DNA of 64,000 nucleotides from Solea solea (Eukaryota; Chordata; Actinopteri; Pleuronectiformes; Soleidae). Shown here piece by piece: positions 20,299 to 32,200 of this stretch; position 1 is the stretch's first letter, and each line of letters opens with the position of its first letter. The translations under genes were made by a program, and so were the position numbers. Under the pieces are notes generated by a model that saw nothing but the letters and a program-made list of their open reading frames with translations, had not been told where the DNA came from and did no database searches. The stretch covers positions 8,248,238 to 8,312,237 of the forward strand of contig NC_081137.1 of the NCBI RefSeq assembly GCF_958295425.1. Direction: 5' to 3'.

Positions 20299-23200
20299 CT
20301 GTACCAACACACAACATAACAAAAAATAGCACCATTAGATTATATTATATTTTTGAGCAGCCAATCTTGAAGTGTAAATTTTAAAAACTTTACCTTTTAA
20401 CATTTTCAGAGGTTTGTGACGATCTTTGGGCTGTGGAGGTGTCACAGAGTCCTGCTGTGGGGCTGCATTGATGTGGCTCACATCTGGCCCTGTTGTCTCA
20501 CTCTCATCCACAGTGACTGGATTCTCTGAAAACCAGAAAAAATGAATTACTGCCATATAATTTTTTGGCATTTTTGTTTGAAATGTTGTCACAATTAGTG
20601 TAATCATTTTTGAACTATGGACCAAAGTATATTTTGTGAGGGCACAGCATGGTTTACCCAAGTTAATCCTTTAGTTAGAGTGGATGCTTGTGCCTAATTT
20701 AAAAAAATTGTCTTATGGCATTCTTGAGATAACATGTTTACAAGAATGAGATGAACAAGTATGTTTACAGCTTGCACAGGACTGAAAGACCACGTGGTTG
20801 TATCATTGTTTTCTTGGTAAAGATAAACTCTTTATAACATGTAATCACGTCAGAAACACCCTAGAGTAGTAAGGTGAACTAGAATTGTAAGAAGAGTTAT
20901 GAAGAAGTAAAACAAAGGTTTATGAGCCAAAGTCACTACAACGTGCCAAACACAGTGGAGGCATGGAAAAGTATGGCTTTAGATTAAGATTCAGAAAAAT
21001 GATGATCTGATGGACCTTCTTTGTACAAATGGATAATGATCCATGACATCATGTGTAAGCAATGACAAAGCTTCTTAAGGCAACAAAATTAAATGGTGAA
21101 GTCAGTCAGCTGACCTCAAGCCAATCAGGCATACTTTTCACTGACTGAAGACGAACCTGAGTGAAGTAAGACGTACAAACAAGAAGAGGACAGCTGCAGT
21201 AAAATCCTGCCGAAGCATCTCTGTCCATGGGATAGACTTAAAGCAATCATTGCCTACTTTAAACATGCATCAAAATAATCCTAATATTTAGAATGATAAT
21301 GGTGTGTCCAATTACAGTTGAGCCTCTGAAAATGAAGGACTAAGTAACAAAATGATTCATTCCTGAAGAGTAAATGTGATATTTTTGTTCAAGCTCTTAC
21401 AACTGAAAATCTACTCTTCATGATTTTGTTTCAAATTCATAGTGAGGTAAAATTATGAATTGTGTCATTCTCCAAATACAACCTTTATTGAAATTTCTCA
21501 CATGCAAATGTAGCAGCCAATAACATAATAAATTTGCCCGCTTTCTAATGTAATAAGTCAATAACAGTCCTGAACCAATAACTTAATAACTATTTGCCAA
21601 TTACACAGTAAGTTATTACATAATTGGCCTGTTAAATAAATCCATTGCAAATGTAATAACTAGAGTGGATAATAATAGTAATATACTAATATGACTTTAA
21701 GTTTTATTTATTGGATACAACTATGAAAATGCATACACTCTGTACGTCTCTCTCTCTCTCTGCCTGTCTGTCTCTCTCTCTCTGTCCTCTCTGAGTGTCT
21801 CTGTCGGTCTGTCTGTGATTGTCTTTCAGTCTGTCTCATTTTTTATTTCAAATTTGAAGTGCTTTATTAGCATGCCTGTGTAAATGCAATGTTAATGTTC
21901 AGACTAACGTAGAATAATGTAGGAAATATCAATATCAGGGTGAACACAAAATCAAACTACAATAAAAGTAAACTTTATATAGTTTTCTTTTCATATTTAG
22001 GATCATGCTGAAAAAAACCCCAACACTTACCCAGTGAGTCTGACTCATAGGCTTCCTCAGGGTCACACAATGCCTCAGGGTCTCTGTCCTGGTCACTGTC
22101 TAGGTGCACATTGTCTGTGGAGGATCTGAAGAGAGGGAAGAAAATGAAGTGAAAAAGACACCACATACTCCAATAACGCCAAAGCAAATAAGTCAAAATA
22201 AGCAGATTGTTGGAACAATTAAATATTTGGTACCTTCAGGATCAATGTTGATTTCATCAAGGGACTTGCCCTTAAATTCTGACAGACGTCCCTGCTCCAG
22301 AGCGATGAGGACTTTGCTAATTTTAGCCAGTTGGAGCGAACCCTCAGGAAGTCTGTAAAATTTTCTGTGCACTCTTATGTCGTGTCCAAGAAAATCAGCG
22401 AGCTGATCTAGCTCGGTGTTAGTGAGGTTAAGGACTTGGGACAGGGTTCCTGTTTGTTTACGAAGTTTTGTCGAAGTCAAACTTTCAGGGCTCCTCGCAC
22501 CACAGACCTTTGCGAAGTATCGAAGACTGTCAGACCCACGGTAGCAAATCATACTGGATGGTCTTGCAAATAAGTATGTGTTTTCTTGGAGAATCCCACA
22601 TTCCTGCCGTTTTCTGATGAGCAGATCCAATGTCTGTTGCATTGATGGGGTCAGAAGTACAGGAACCTTTCTTCCCCTTTTACCTCTTATTTCCATTCTT
22701 CGGAAATGCTGACAAAGTCTCTTCTCTAGATCTGAGAGTGCATCATTCACATCATTCTGTGGGTCTGATGGATTATGAGGAGAACAATAAGCAGAAAGTG
22801 GAATTTTCGACACTTCCCCAGCTCTTCGTCTGTTAAACAAAATGACTTGTGTCAAAATTATTTTTGTCAGCTCTACATATGTCTGGAGGGAAGTCTCTGA
22901 AGAGTTTGAGTTGAGTTTGCTGAAAAGATCTTGTTGCTGAGCATCTAAATAGGAATGGAGTGTCTGGACATCTTTTGTGAATGGAAGTAACTGAGGAGTG
23001 TTCCACTTAGACTCCTGAAGGGTCCTAAGTGATGCAGAGGATATCATTTCATTCCACCTAGCTTCATACACTTTGCGAAATGTACGTGCATCTTTTGCTG
23101 TACTGAAGTCACTTTGCACATTTGCCCGGCTTTCAACGAGCATTGAAATTTTTTTCAAGCTGTATCCAATTTTCAGAGCCAGACTTGGGCACTTGTATGC

Positions 23201-26200
23201 ATTTGTTTCACAATTGTAGCCTGCCAGGTCTCTCACAGCTTGAACAACTTGCATAAAATTTGCAGGTTTTATGTGATCTTTTATCGTCTTCAAGTGAGTG
23301 TTTTTTCTTGAGCATATCAGAAGCCTTCCCAGCTCTCTCAACTTCTGACGAATATATTCATGTTTACTGACATCATAGCCCAGCCTGTTGTATAAATGTT
23401 CACCATATTCCATTAAACAGGCATCAGTTTTCACAGCAAAATATACATCATCTTGAACCATGTTGTTCAGCAGCTTCCAAAGTTGTTCCTTCACTCCGGG
23501 TGGTGGAGGTACAGCAAATCCACAGAGGGCCTGGACACGCGTTCTGCCAGGTTTTAGTGGAGTACTAGGTTTGAATTTGCAAACCTTCATGTGCTTCCAA
23601 AGGACCTTTTTTACAAAGAAGCCTTGACAATATGCACAATGCAGAAAATCCTGCACTTGAGTTTTGTCCTTTGGTTGCTTGCGAGGCACAGGAGTTCCAA
23701 CACCCGAATTAACAACTTCGAAGTTGTGTGCAAAGTTGCCCCTGTTTCTTAGAAGTTCCATATGCATGCGTCGTTCCTTGGAGCCTTTTGGGAAGGACAC
23801 AGCCCTTTCAACTTCTGGCTTGTCTTTATGAGCACGCTCCAGATGCCTTGCCATTTTTATGAACCCCTTCTTACAGTACAAACAATACTGTTTTTTGTTA
23901 TACATTCTTGATCCATCCTCTTTTTTACAAACAGCAGGTATGGTCACTTCAACCAAGGAAGAGGCTCCATCAGGCAGATTTGGTACCAGATCAGGTGCTG
24001 AATTTACCAAAAGGGCTTCAGTGTATCCCCCTTCACTCTGTTTTGTGGAGTTAACAGTACTTGTTTGTGTTCTTGGGCTGGTTACACTACTTGAACAATT
24101 CCTTTGACGTCTCTTACCAGAGGTGCCTTTTTTTCTTATATGTGAGCGCCCTCTCTCAATAGTTGGGTTCAAAGAGTTTTTGTCAAGTTCTTGCATTGAC
24201 AGACATCCATCTCTGACATCCACAATCTTCCCTATGTTTGGAAATCTCTGCATCTTCATTTTATGGTCAAATGAGACAATGTTGGTTCCGTCTGGATCTT
24301 CAGAAGAATCTTCAGTACTCTTAGGAATGTATTCTTCTCCACCGTCGTCTGAGATGGGATCGAAGAGCTCATCGGAATCAAAATAAATCCGCTCTTTCAT
24401 CTTCAGGACAGAAAAATGATCAATTCAGTAACGAACTCGCCAAGTCAGAACGCCAATCAAGCATTTGTCATACATATTTAATAAAATGAAAAAAGAAATG
24501 TTAAGCACATACATTAATATTTTCTATACATTGTGTGAGTTGCACACCTGTATGCTCTTGGTCCTCCTCAACTGTGGAATAGACTGTCTGTCCTGGTCGG
24601 TGAGGATAGGATCAGATTCAAAAATCTGACTCTGTATCTATAATGTCAAAACAAAAAAAATAATTTACATTTGTACCAAAGTACTAAACGAAAAAGAAAG
24701 AAAACGAGAACAACACAATGTCCGTTCAATACTAAAATTATTTAATTTCAAAGTACCTGGCTGCTGCAAGGATTGGTGCATGGACCCTGAGATTCATCAG
24801 AATCCGAGTAGTCTACAAGGCAAGGAACTTTCTTTGTTGACACAACAAAGTCTGGTTCATCCAAGGCCTATGAAGGAAATAGTGGAGAATTAATATATCA
24901 ATGACAGCACACATTCACAAACACACACATATATAAACAAACTGGCATTAAAAAACATTGAATCATTAAGATATCTGTATTACAATTGGGATCAACTTCA
25001 AAATGTCGGCATAAAATTGATTTAAAATAAAGAAAGGACATTTACTTTCTTAAAGTCTGCTATCAGAGCTGAATTATGCATGTTTAATAGATAATTACAT
25101 GAAAAAGCAAAATCCCATTTCAGTATATTATTATTCTCTTGTCTATACAAGAAAATCATTTGGCTTGAATGATGACTGAATGTGTCTATCACAAAGTCAT
25201 TGTGAATGGTATGGTTAAATATTTCCTCATACATCTCTTTAACAGTACAAGTTGATTGTGATTTCTCATGAATCTGATGCCTAAAAATAGGACTGTTGTG
25301 AACACTGATTTTAGCTTGAAGAATTAGAGACAGAAAACCCAGGGCACATTTGAATCAGGAAAACCAGACTGTGCTTGGTAACATGTGTGACGCCAACATT
25401 GCACATATTTGAAGAAACACTAATGTTACTAACTCAACAAACTGATTCCTACCTGCGTGATGGGGGATGTAGGTCTCTCTGAAGTCTCCAGAACAGCACT
25501 GAAGACTGCTGTGGTACTGGACTCAGCATCATCTGACTGTTCTTCAGCCTGAAATAAAAATTCATCATTAATGAGCAGTTTGTCAAAAGAAACAAAATTA
25601 TTAAACTAAATAATAAGCAACAGTTCAAAGAGAACTGAAGAATTTTGCATTAACATCAAAATCTGTGTGTATCTGGCTCCAAATCACATTTTCTTCCATA
25701 GGTTGAAGTGGGTTCTGGTTGATGTGTTAGCTGTGTAGCCTGTTATAGCACTGCAGTGATTGTGACAACTGAAAACAAGTGAATAGCAAGTGCTACAGGG
25801 TTGTATTAACCTGTGATAGAAGAGCCGGTGTGAACTTGGAAAGCAAACTTAGCCAGTGTTATAGGCTGTGTCTAATACAAGGTGTTTTGTTGACTTTTTG
25901 AATGAAAGAGTCATGTCAGTGTCAGTAAATGTGGAGAGTATTACTTAGCTACCGTGGTCCCCACAAATGAAGACACCAGACAAGTGTGTAAGATAGCAGC
26001 CACAGTAAATGACTGGTTGGTCCCCACTGAATCAGGAAAACCAGACTGTGATTGGCACATATTTCGAAGAAACACTAATGTTGAAACTCAACAAACTGAT
26101 TCCTACCTGCGTGATGGGGGATGGTCTCTCTGAAGTCTCCAGAACAGCACTGAAGACTGCTGTGGTACTGGACTCCGCATCATCTGACTGTTCTTCAGCC

Positions 26201-29200
26201 TGAAATAAAAATGCATCATTAATGAGCAGTTTGTCAAAAGAAACAAAATTATTAAACTAAATAATAAGCAACAGTTCAAAGAGAACTGAAGAAATTTGCA
26301 TTAACATCAAAATCTGTGTGTATCTGGCTCCAAATCACATTTTCTTCCATAGGTTGAAGTGGGTTCTGGTTGATGTGTTAGCTGTGTAGCCTGTGATAGC
26401 ACTGCAGTGATTGTGACAACTGAAAACAAGTGAATAGCAAGTGTTACAGGGTTGTATTGACCTGTGATAGAAGAACTGGTGTGAACTGTAGAAAGCAAAC
26501 TTAGCCAGTGTTATAGGCTGTGTCTAATACAAGGTGTTTTGTTGACTTTATGAATGAAAGAGTCATGTCAGTGTCAGTAAATGTGGAGAGTATTACTTAG
26601 CTACCGTGGTCCCCACAAATGAAGACACCAGACAAGTGTGTAAGATAGCAGCTATAGTAAATGACTGGTTGGTCCCCACTGAATCAGGAAAACCAGACTG
26701 TGCTTGGCACATATTTGAAGAAACACTAATGTTGAAACTCAACAAACTGATTCCTACCTGCGTGATGGGGGATGGTCTCTCTGAAGTCTCCAGAACAGCA
26801 CTGAAGACTGCTGTGGTACTGGACTCAGCATCATCTGACTGTTCTTCAGCCTGAAATAAAAATTCATCATTTATGAGCAGTTTGTCAAAAGAAACAAAAT
26901 TATTAAACTAAATAATAAGCAACAGTTCAAAGAGAACAAGAAATTTGCATTAACATCAAAATCTGTGTGTATCTGGCTCCAAATCACATTTTCTCCCATA
27001 GGTTGAAGTGGGTTCTGGTTGATGTGTTAGCTGTGTAGCCTGTTATAGCACTGCAGTGATTGTTACAACTGAAAACAAGTGAATAGCAAGTGCTACAGGG
27101 TTGTATTGACCTGTGATAGAAGAGCCGGTGTGAACTTGGAAAGCAAACTTAGCCAGTGTTATAGGCTGTGTCTAATACAAGGTGTTTTGTTGACTTTTTG
27201 AATGAAAGAGTCATGTCAGTGTCAGTAAATGTGGAGAGTATTACTTAGCTACCGTGGTCCCCACAAATGAAGACACCAGACAAGTGTGTAAGATAGCAGC
27301 CACAGTAAATGACTGGTTGGTCCCCACTGAATCAGGAAAACCAGACTGTGCTTGACAACATGTGTGACGCCAACATTGCACTGATCTAAACTAAACCAAA
27401 GACTTTTTTTTTTACTTTTGGTCCCATAGGTTGGAGTGGGTTCTGGTTGATGTGTTAGCTGTGTAGCCTGTTATAGCACTGCAGTGATTGTGACAACTGA
27501 AAACAAGTGAATAGCAAGTGCTACAGGGTTGTATTGACCTGTGATAGAAGAACTGGTGTGAACTGTAGAAAGCAAACTTAGCCAGTGTTATAGGCTGTGT
27601 CTAATACAAGGTGTTTTGTTGACTTTATGAATGAAAGAGTCATGTCAGTGTCAGTAAATGTGGAGAGTATTACTTAGCTACCGTGGTCCCCACAAATGAA
27701 GACACCAGACAAGTGTGTAAGATAGCAGCTATAGTAAATGACTGGTTGGTCCCCACTGGATCAGGAAAACCAGACTGTGATTGGCACATATTTGAAGAAA
27801 CACTAATGTTGAAACTCAACAAACTGATTCCTACCTGCGTGATGGGGGATGGTCTCTCTGAAGTCTCCAGAACAGCACTGAAGACTGCTGTGGTACTGGA
27901 CTCAGCATCATCTGACTGTTCTTCAGCCTGAAATAAAAATGCATCATTAATGAGCAGTTTGTCAAAAGAAACAAAATTATTAAACTAAATAATTAGCAAC
28001 AGTTCAAAGAGAACTGAAGAAATTTGCATTAACATCAAAATCTGTGTGTATCTGGCTCCAAATCACATTTTCTTCCATAGGTTGAAGTGGGTTCTGGTTG
28101 ATGTGTTAGCTGTGTAGCCTGTGATAGCACTGCAGTGATTGTGACAACTGAAAACAAGTGAATAGCAAGTGTTACAGGGTTGTATTGACCTGTGATAGAA
28201 GAACTGGTGTGAACTGTAGAAAGCAAACTTAGCCAGTGTTATAGGCTGTGTCTAATACAAGGTGTTTTGTTGACTTTATGAATGAAAGAGTCATGTCAGT
28301 GTCAGTAAATGTGGAGAGTATTACTTAGCTACCGTGGTCCCCACAAATGAAGACACCAGACAAGTGTGTAAGATAGCAGCTATAGTAAATGACTGGTTGG
28401 TCCCCACTGAATCAGGAAAACCAGACTGTGCTTGGCACATATTTGAAGAAACACTAATGTTGAAACTCAACAAACTGATTCCTACCTGCGTGATGGGGGA
28501 TGGTCTCTCTGAAGTCTCCAGAACAGCACTGAAGACTGCTGTGGTACTGGACTCAGCATCATCTGACTGTTCTTCAGCCTGAAATAAAAATTCATCATTT
28601 ATGAGCAGTTTGTCAAAAGAAACAAAATTATTAAACTAAATAATAAGCAACAGTTCAAAGAGAACAAGAAATTTGCATTAACATCAAAATCTGTGTGTAT
28701 CTGGCTCCAAATCACATTTTCTCCCATAGGTTGAAGTGGGTTCTGGTTGATGTGTTAGCTGTGTAGCCTGTTATAGCACTGCAGTGATTGTTACAACTGA
28801 AAACAAGTGAATAGCAAGTGCTACAGGGTTGTATTGACCTGTGATAGAAGAGCCGGTGTGAACTTGGAAAGCAAACTTAGCCAGTGTTATAGGCTGTGTC
28901 TAATACAAGGTGTTTTGTTGACTTTTTGAATGAAAGAGTCATGTCAGTGTCAGTAAATGTGGAGAGTATTACTTAGCTACCGTGGTCCCCACAAATGAAG
29001 ACACCAGACAAGTGTGTAAGATAGCAGCCACAGTAAATGACTGGTTGGTCCCCACTGAATCAGGAAAACCAGACTGTGCTTGACAACATGTGTGACGCCA
29101 ACATTGCACTGATCTAAACTAAACCAAAGACTTTTTTTTTTACTTTTGGTCCCATAGGTTGGAGTGGGTTCTGGTTGATGTGTTAGCTGTGTAGCCTGTT

Positions 29201-32200
29201 ATAGCACTGCAGTGATTGTGACAACTGAAAACAAGTGAATAGCAAGTGCTACAGGGTTGTATTGACCTGTGATAGAAGAACTGGTGTGAACTGTAGAAAG
29301 CAAACTTAGCCAGTGTTATAGGCTGTGTCTAATACAAGGTGTTTTGTTGACTTTATGAATGAAAGAGTCATGTCAGTGTCAGTAAATGTGGAGAGTATTA
29401 CTTAGCTACCGTGGTCCCCACAAATGAAGACACCAGACAAGTGTGTAAGATAGCAGCTATAGTAAATGACTGGTTGGTCCCCACTGGATCAGGAAAACCA
29501 GACTGTGATTGGCACATATTTGAAGAAACACTAATGTTGAAACTCAACAAACTGATTCCTACCTGCGTGATGGGGGATGGTCTCTCTGAAGTCTCCAGAA
29601 CAGCACTGAAGACTGCTGTGGTACTGGACTCAGCATCATCTGACTGTTCTTCAGCCTGAAATAAAAATGCATCATTAATGAGCAGTTTGTCAAAAGAAAC
29701 AAAATTATTAAACTAAATAATTAGCAACAGTTCAAAGAGAACTGAAGAAATTTGCATTAACATCAAAATCTGTGTGTATCTGGCTCCAAATCACATTTTC
29801 TTCCATAGGTTGAAGTGGGTTCTGGTTGATGTGTTAGCTGTGTAGCCTGTGATAGCACTGCAGTGATTGTGACAACTGAAAACAAGTGAATAGCAAGTGT
29901 TACAGGGTTGTATTGACCTGTGATAGAAGAACTGGTGTGAACTGTAGAAAGCAAACTTAGCCAGTGTTATAGGCTGTGTCTAATACAAGGTGTTTTGTTG
30001 ACTTTTTGAATGAAAGAGTCATGTCAGTGTCAGTTAATGTGGAGAGTATTACTTAGCTACCGTGGTCCCCACAAATGAAGACACCAGACAAGTGTGTAAG
30101 ATAGCAGCCACAGTAAATGACTGGTTGGTCCCCACTGAATCAGGAAAACCAGACTGTGCTTGGCACATATTTGAAGAAACACTAATGTTGAAACTCAACA
30201 AACTGATTCCTACCTGCGTGATGGGGGATGGTCTCTCTGAAGTCTCCAGAACAGCACTGAAGACTGCTGTGGTACTGGACTCAGCATCATCTGACTGTTC
30301 TTCAGCCTGAAATGAAAATTCATCATTAATGAGCAGCTTGTGCACCAGTGTGCACAAGAGCACGCATTTGACTAAAATACAAACACTAATCTTGAAATTC
30401 AACAAACTGACTCTAACCGTACAAATTATATTATTACTGAGCAGGTGATCTGTACACATGAATTCAAACAATGATTTTATTATATTATATTATAACTGCA
30501 CTTGGAGCTGTACAAGACCATAAATGATAGGCTGCAGTTTTCTCTAACTGGCTAAATTTGAGCAGAGGCAGAAACAATAGTGTTGAGTTCAATCTAGAGA
30601 TGTTCCAATACCATTTTTTCCCTCCCAATACCGGTCCCAGTATGTTATTAAAAAAAATATAACACGCCTGCGTGACTGTGATATGATTATCATTGTGGTA
30701 AGGCCTGGCTCAAGTTAAACCCTTTACAAAACATCAGTAGAACAGTAAGAAAAAATAGTAGTGCAAATGCAAAACAGAGAGCAGAGGAGAATTGTTGACA
30801 CGCGACGATGAAGAGAATTAATTAACTTTACTTTCAGGGGGAGCGCTGGGTAGTTAGCTGCTAGTTAGCTTAGCTCCAAGCCTCACGTCAACAGGCTCTG
30901 ACCGACGCACATGTGTCAAACCGTCTTTGCGTGTGTCGGTCACGTGATCAATTTTTCCTCGTCCATCTAAAACAGCAGGCTGCAGGTTGCAGCACAGCGC
31001 CACTGTTTTAAGAGCGGCGAATAGGAACTGTGCCAGAGCTAAGGGAGCTAACCAATAAATAGATTCCTTAGTTAATAAATTACGTGGTATTGGATTGGTG
31101 CCTTGACTCCAGTACTTGCCGATACAGATGCCAGCATTTTCGGCAGTATTGGAGCAATTTCCTATACTGGTATCGGAATCGAAACAACTGTAGTTAAATC
31201 TGAGAAAAATGTATGCACAATTCTTATGTTTTACATTTAAGCCACTATTCATATTCTTCCTTCACTTCACACTGACCACCATTTATGACAAACCTGTTTC
31301 CTCCATGGCCAATCCTTTCCCCCATAATCATAGGTTATCTCCTCTCCTGGAAGAATTTCCCTCTACGCAAACAGGAACAGGTGTGGTTTGCCCTCTATTA
31401 TGACTCTCTTCATTTTGGAATTTGGACTCCTATGGTCATCATTGACCAGTCGTCCAAGGCTTCCATCTTCTTGGGCTGCATCAATACTTGAGAATGAAAA
31501 AAAAAGAATGACTAAGCTTGATAACATTAATTTACTGAATAATTACTGATTACTGTAATTAGTAGTAGATATACATGCTAACCACTTATTCTCAAATTTG
31601 TCTGTGCTATGAAAAAAAACTTTGCAAAACCTTACCACCAGATCTTTTCTTGCCAGAGGAAGTCAAAGACAAACACAGCGCATGCCCTGTTATATGTCCT
31701 CCTTCTCCTTTCTGATTCCTGGCATGTTATTAACTCCCCTCTGTACTCGACAACAAAGTCGCCTTTTCCAAAATGCGCTTTGGAAAACACCCCTCGACCT
31801 AGCCAAACGTGTTAAAAAAAATGTAATTTTTCAATACCTTAAAAGCTTTTTTTAAAAGCTATTTCTTCATAAGAAATCAATAACTACATGGAAATATATC
31901 ATTAATATGGGCTACTACTTACATAATAAAAGCTCTTTTGGTACATGTATTTCTGTCACGATGTGCAAAAAAAGCTACCTTTTACCACCCTGTAGCCGCT
32001 CTGCTCTTTGTATCATACCTTCTGTCACTGCTATGTCCAGCAATTTGCTATTAAACAACTTTTTTAGTACGATTTTTAATAAACAATACAAACACTGTCA
32101 ATTACTTCCCTTGCAGCTGACATGAAAACAATTTTAACTCATTAAATTTAATTTAATATAAGTCAGACTGATGAAGGCATGTTAGGCCACCAGTCACAAA

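Larger units (their letters stand above)
25373..30330 (-). repeat. tandem array amplifying one coding exon of gene A
   Basis: Seven copies of one exon and its flanking intron are spaced 654, 651, 1077, 651, 1077 and 651 bp apart (from 25453 upward). The alternation gives a higher-order unit of 1,728 bp (651 + 1077) repeated almost identically. The longer spacers hold an extra partial unit lacking the exon and a poly-T run. Sequence identity between units is very high, so amplification is recent. Confidence 0.9.

Noticed and set aside
22234..24400. Bacterial or phage integrase contamination
   Set aside because: The recombinase exon is flanked by in-phase exons and introns, has zinc fingers, and has a decayed paralogue in the same window.
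26606..30310. Repeated 82-codon plus-strand open frames inside the tandem array
   Set aside because: They are antisense to the spliced minus-strand repeat exons and run across their splice sites; they exist only because the unit is duplicated.
25373..30330. CRISPR-like array
   Set aside because: Units are hundreds of bases long with no short spacers, and the genome is eukaryotic. It is a tandem duplication of an exon and intron.
31294..31798. An ordinary host KMT5A gene
   Set aside because: The NHS motif is changed, a second divergent copy lies 5 kb away, and the exons run in phase into the repeat and recombinase exons; a multicopy family fits better.
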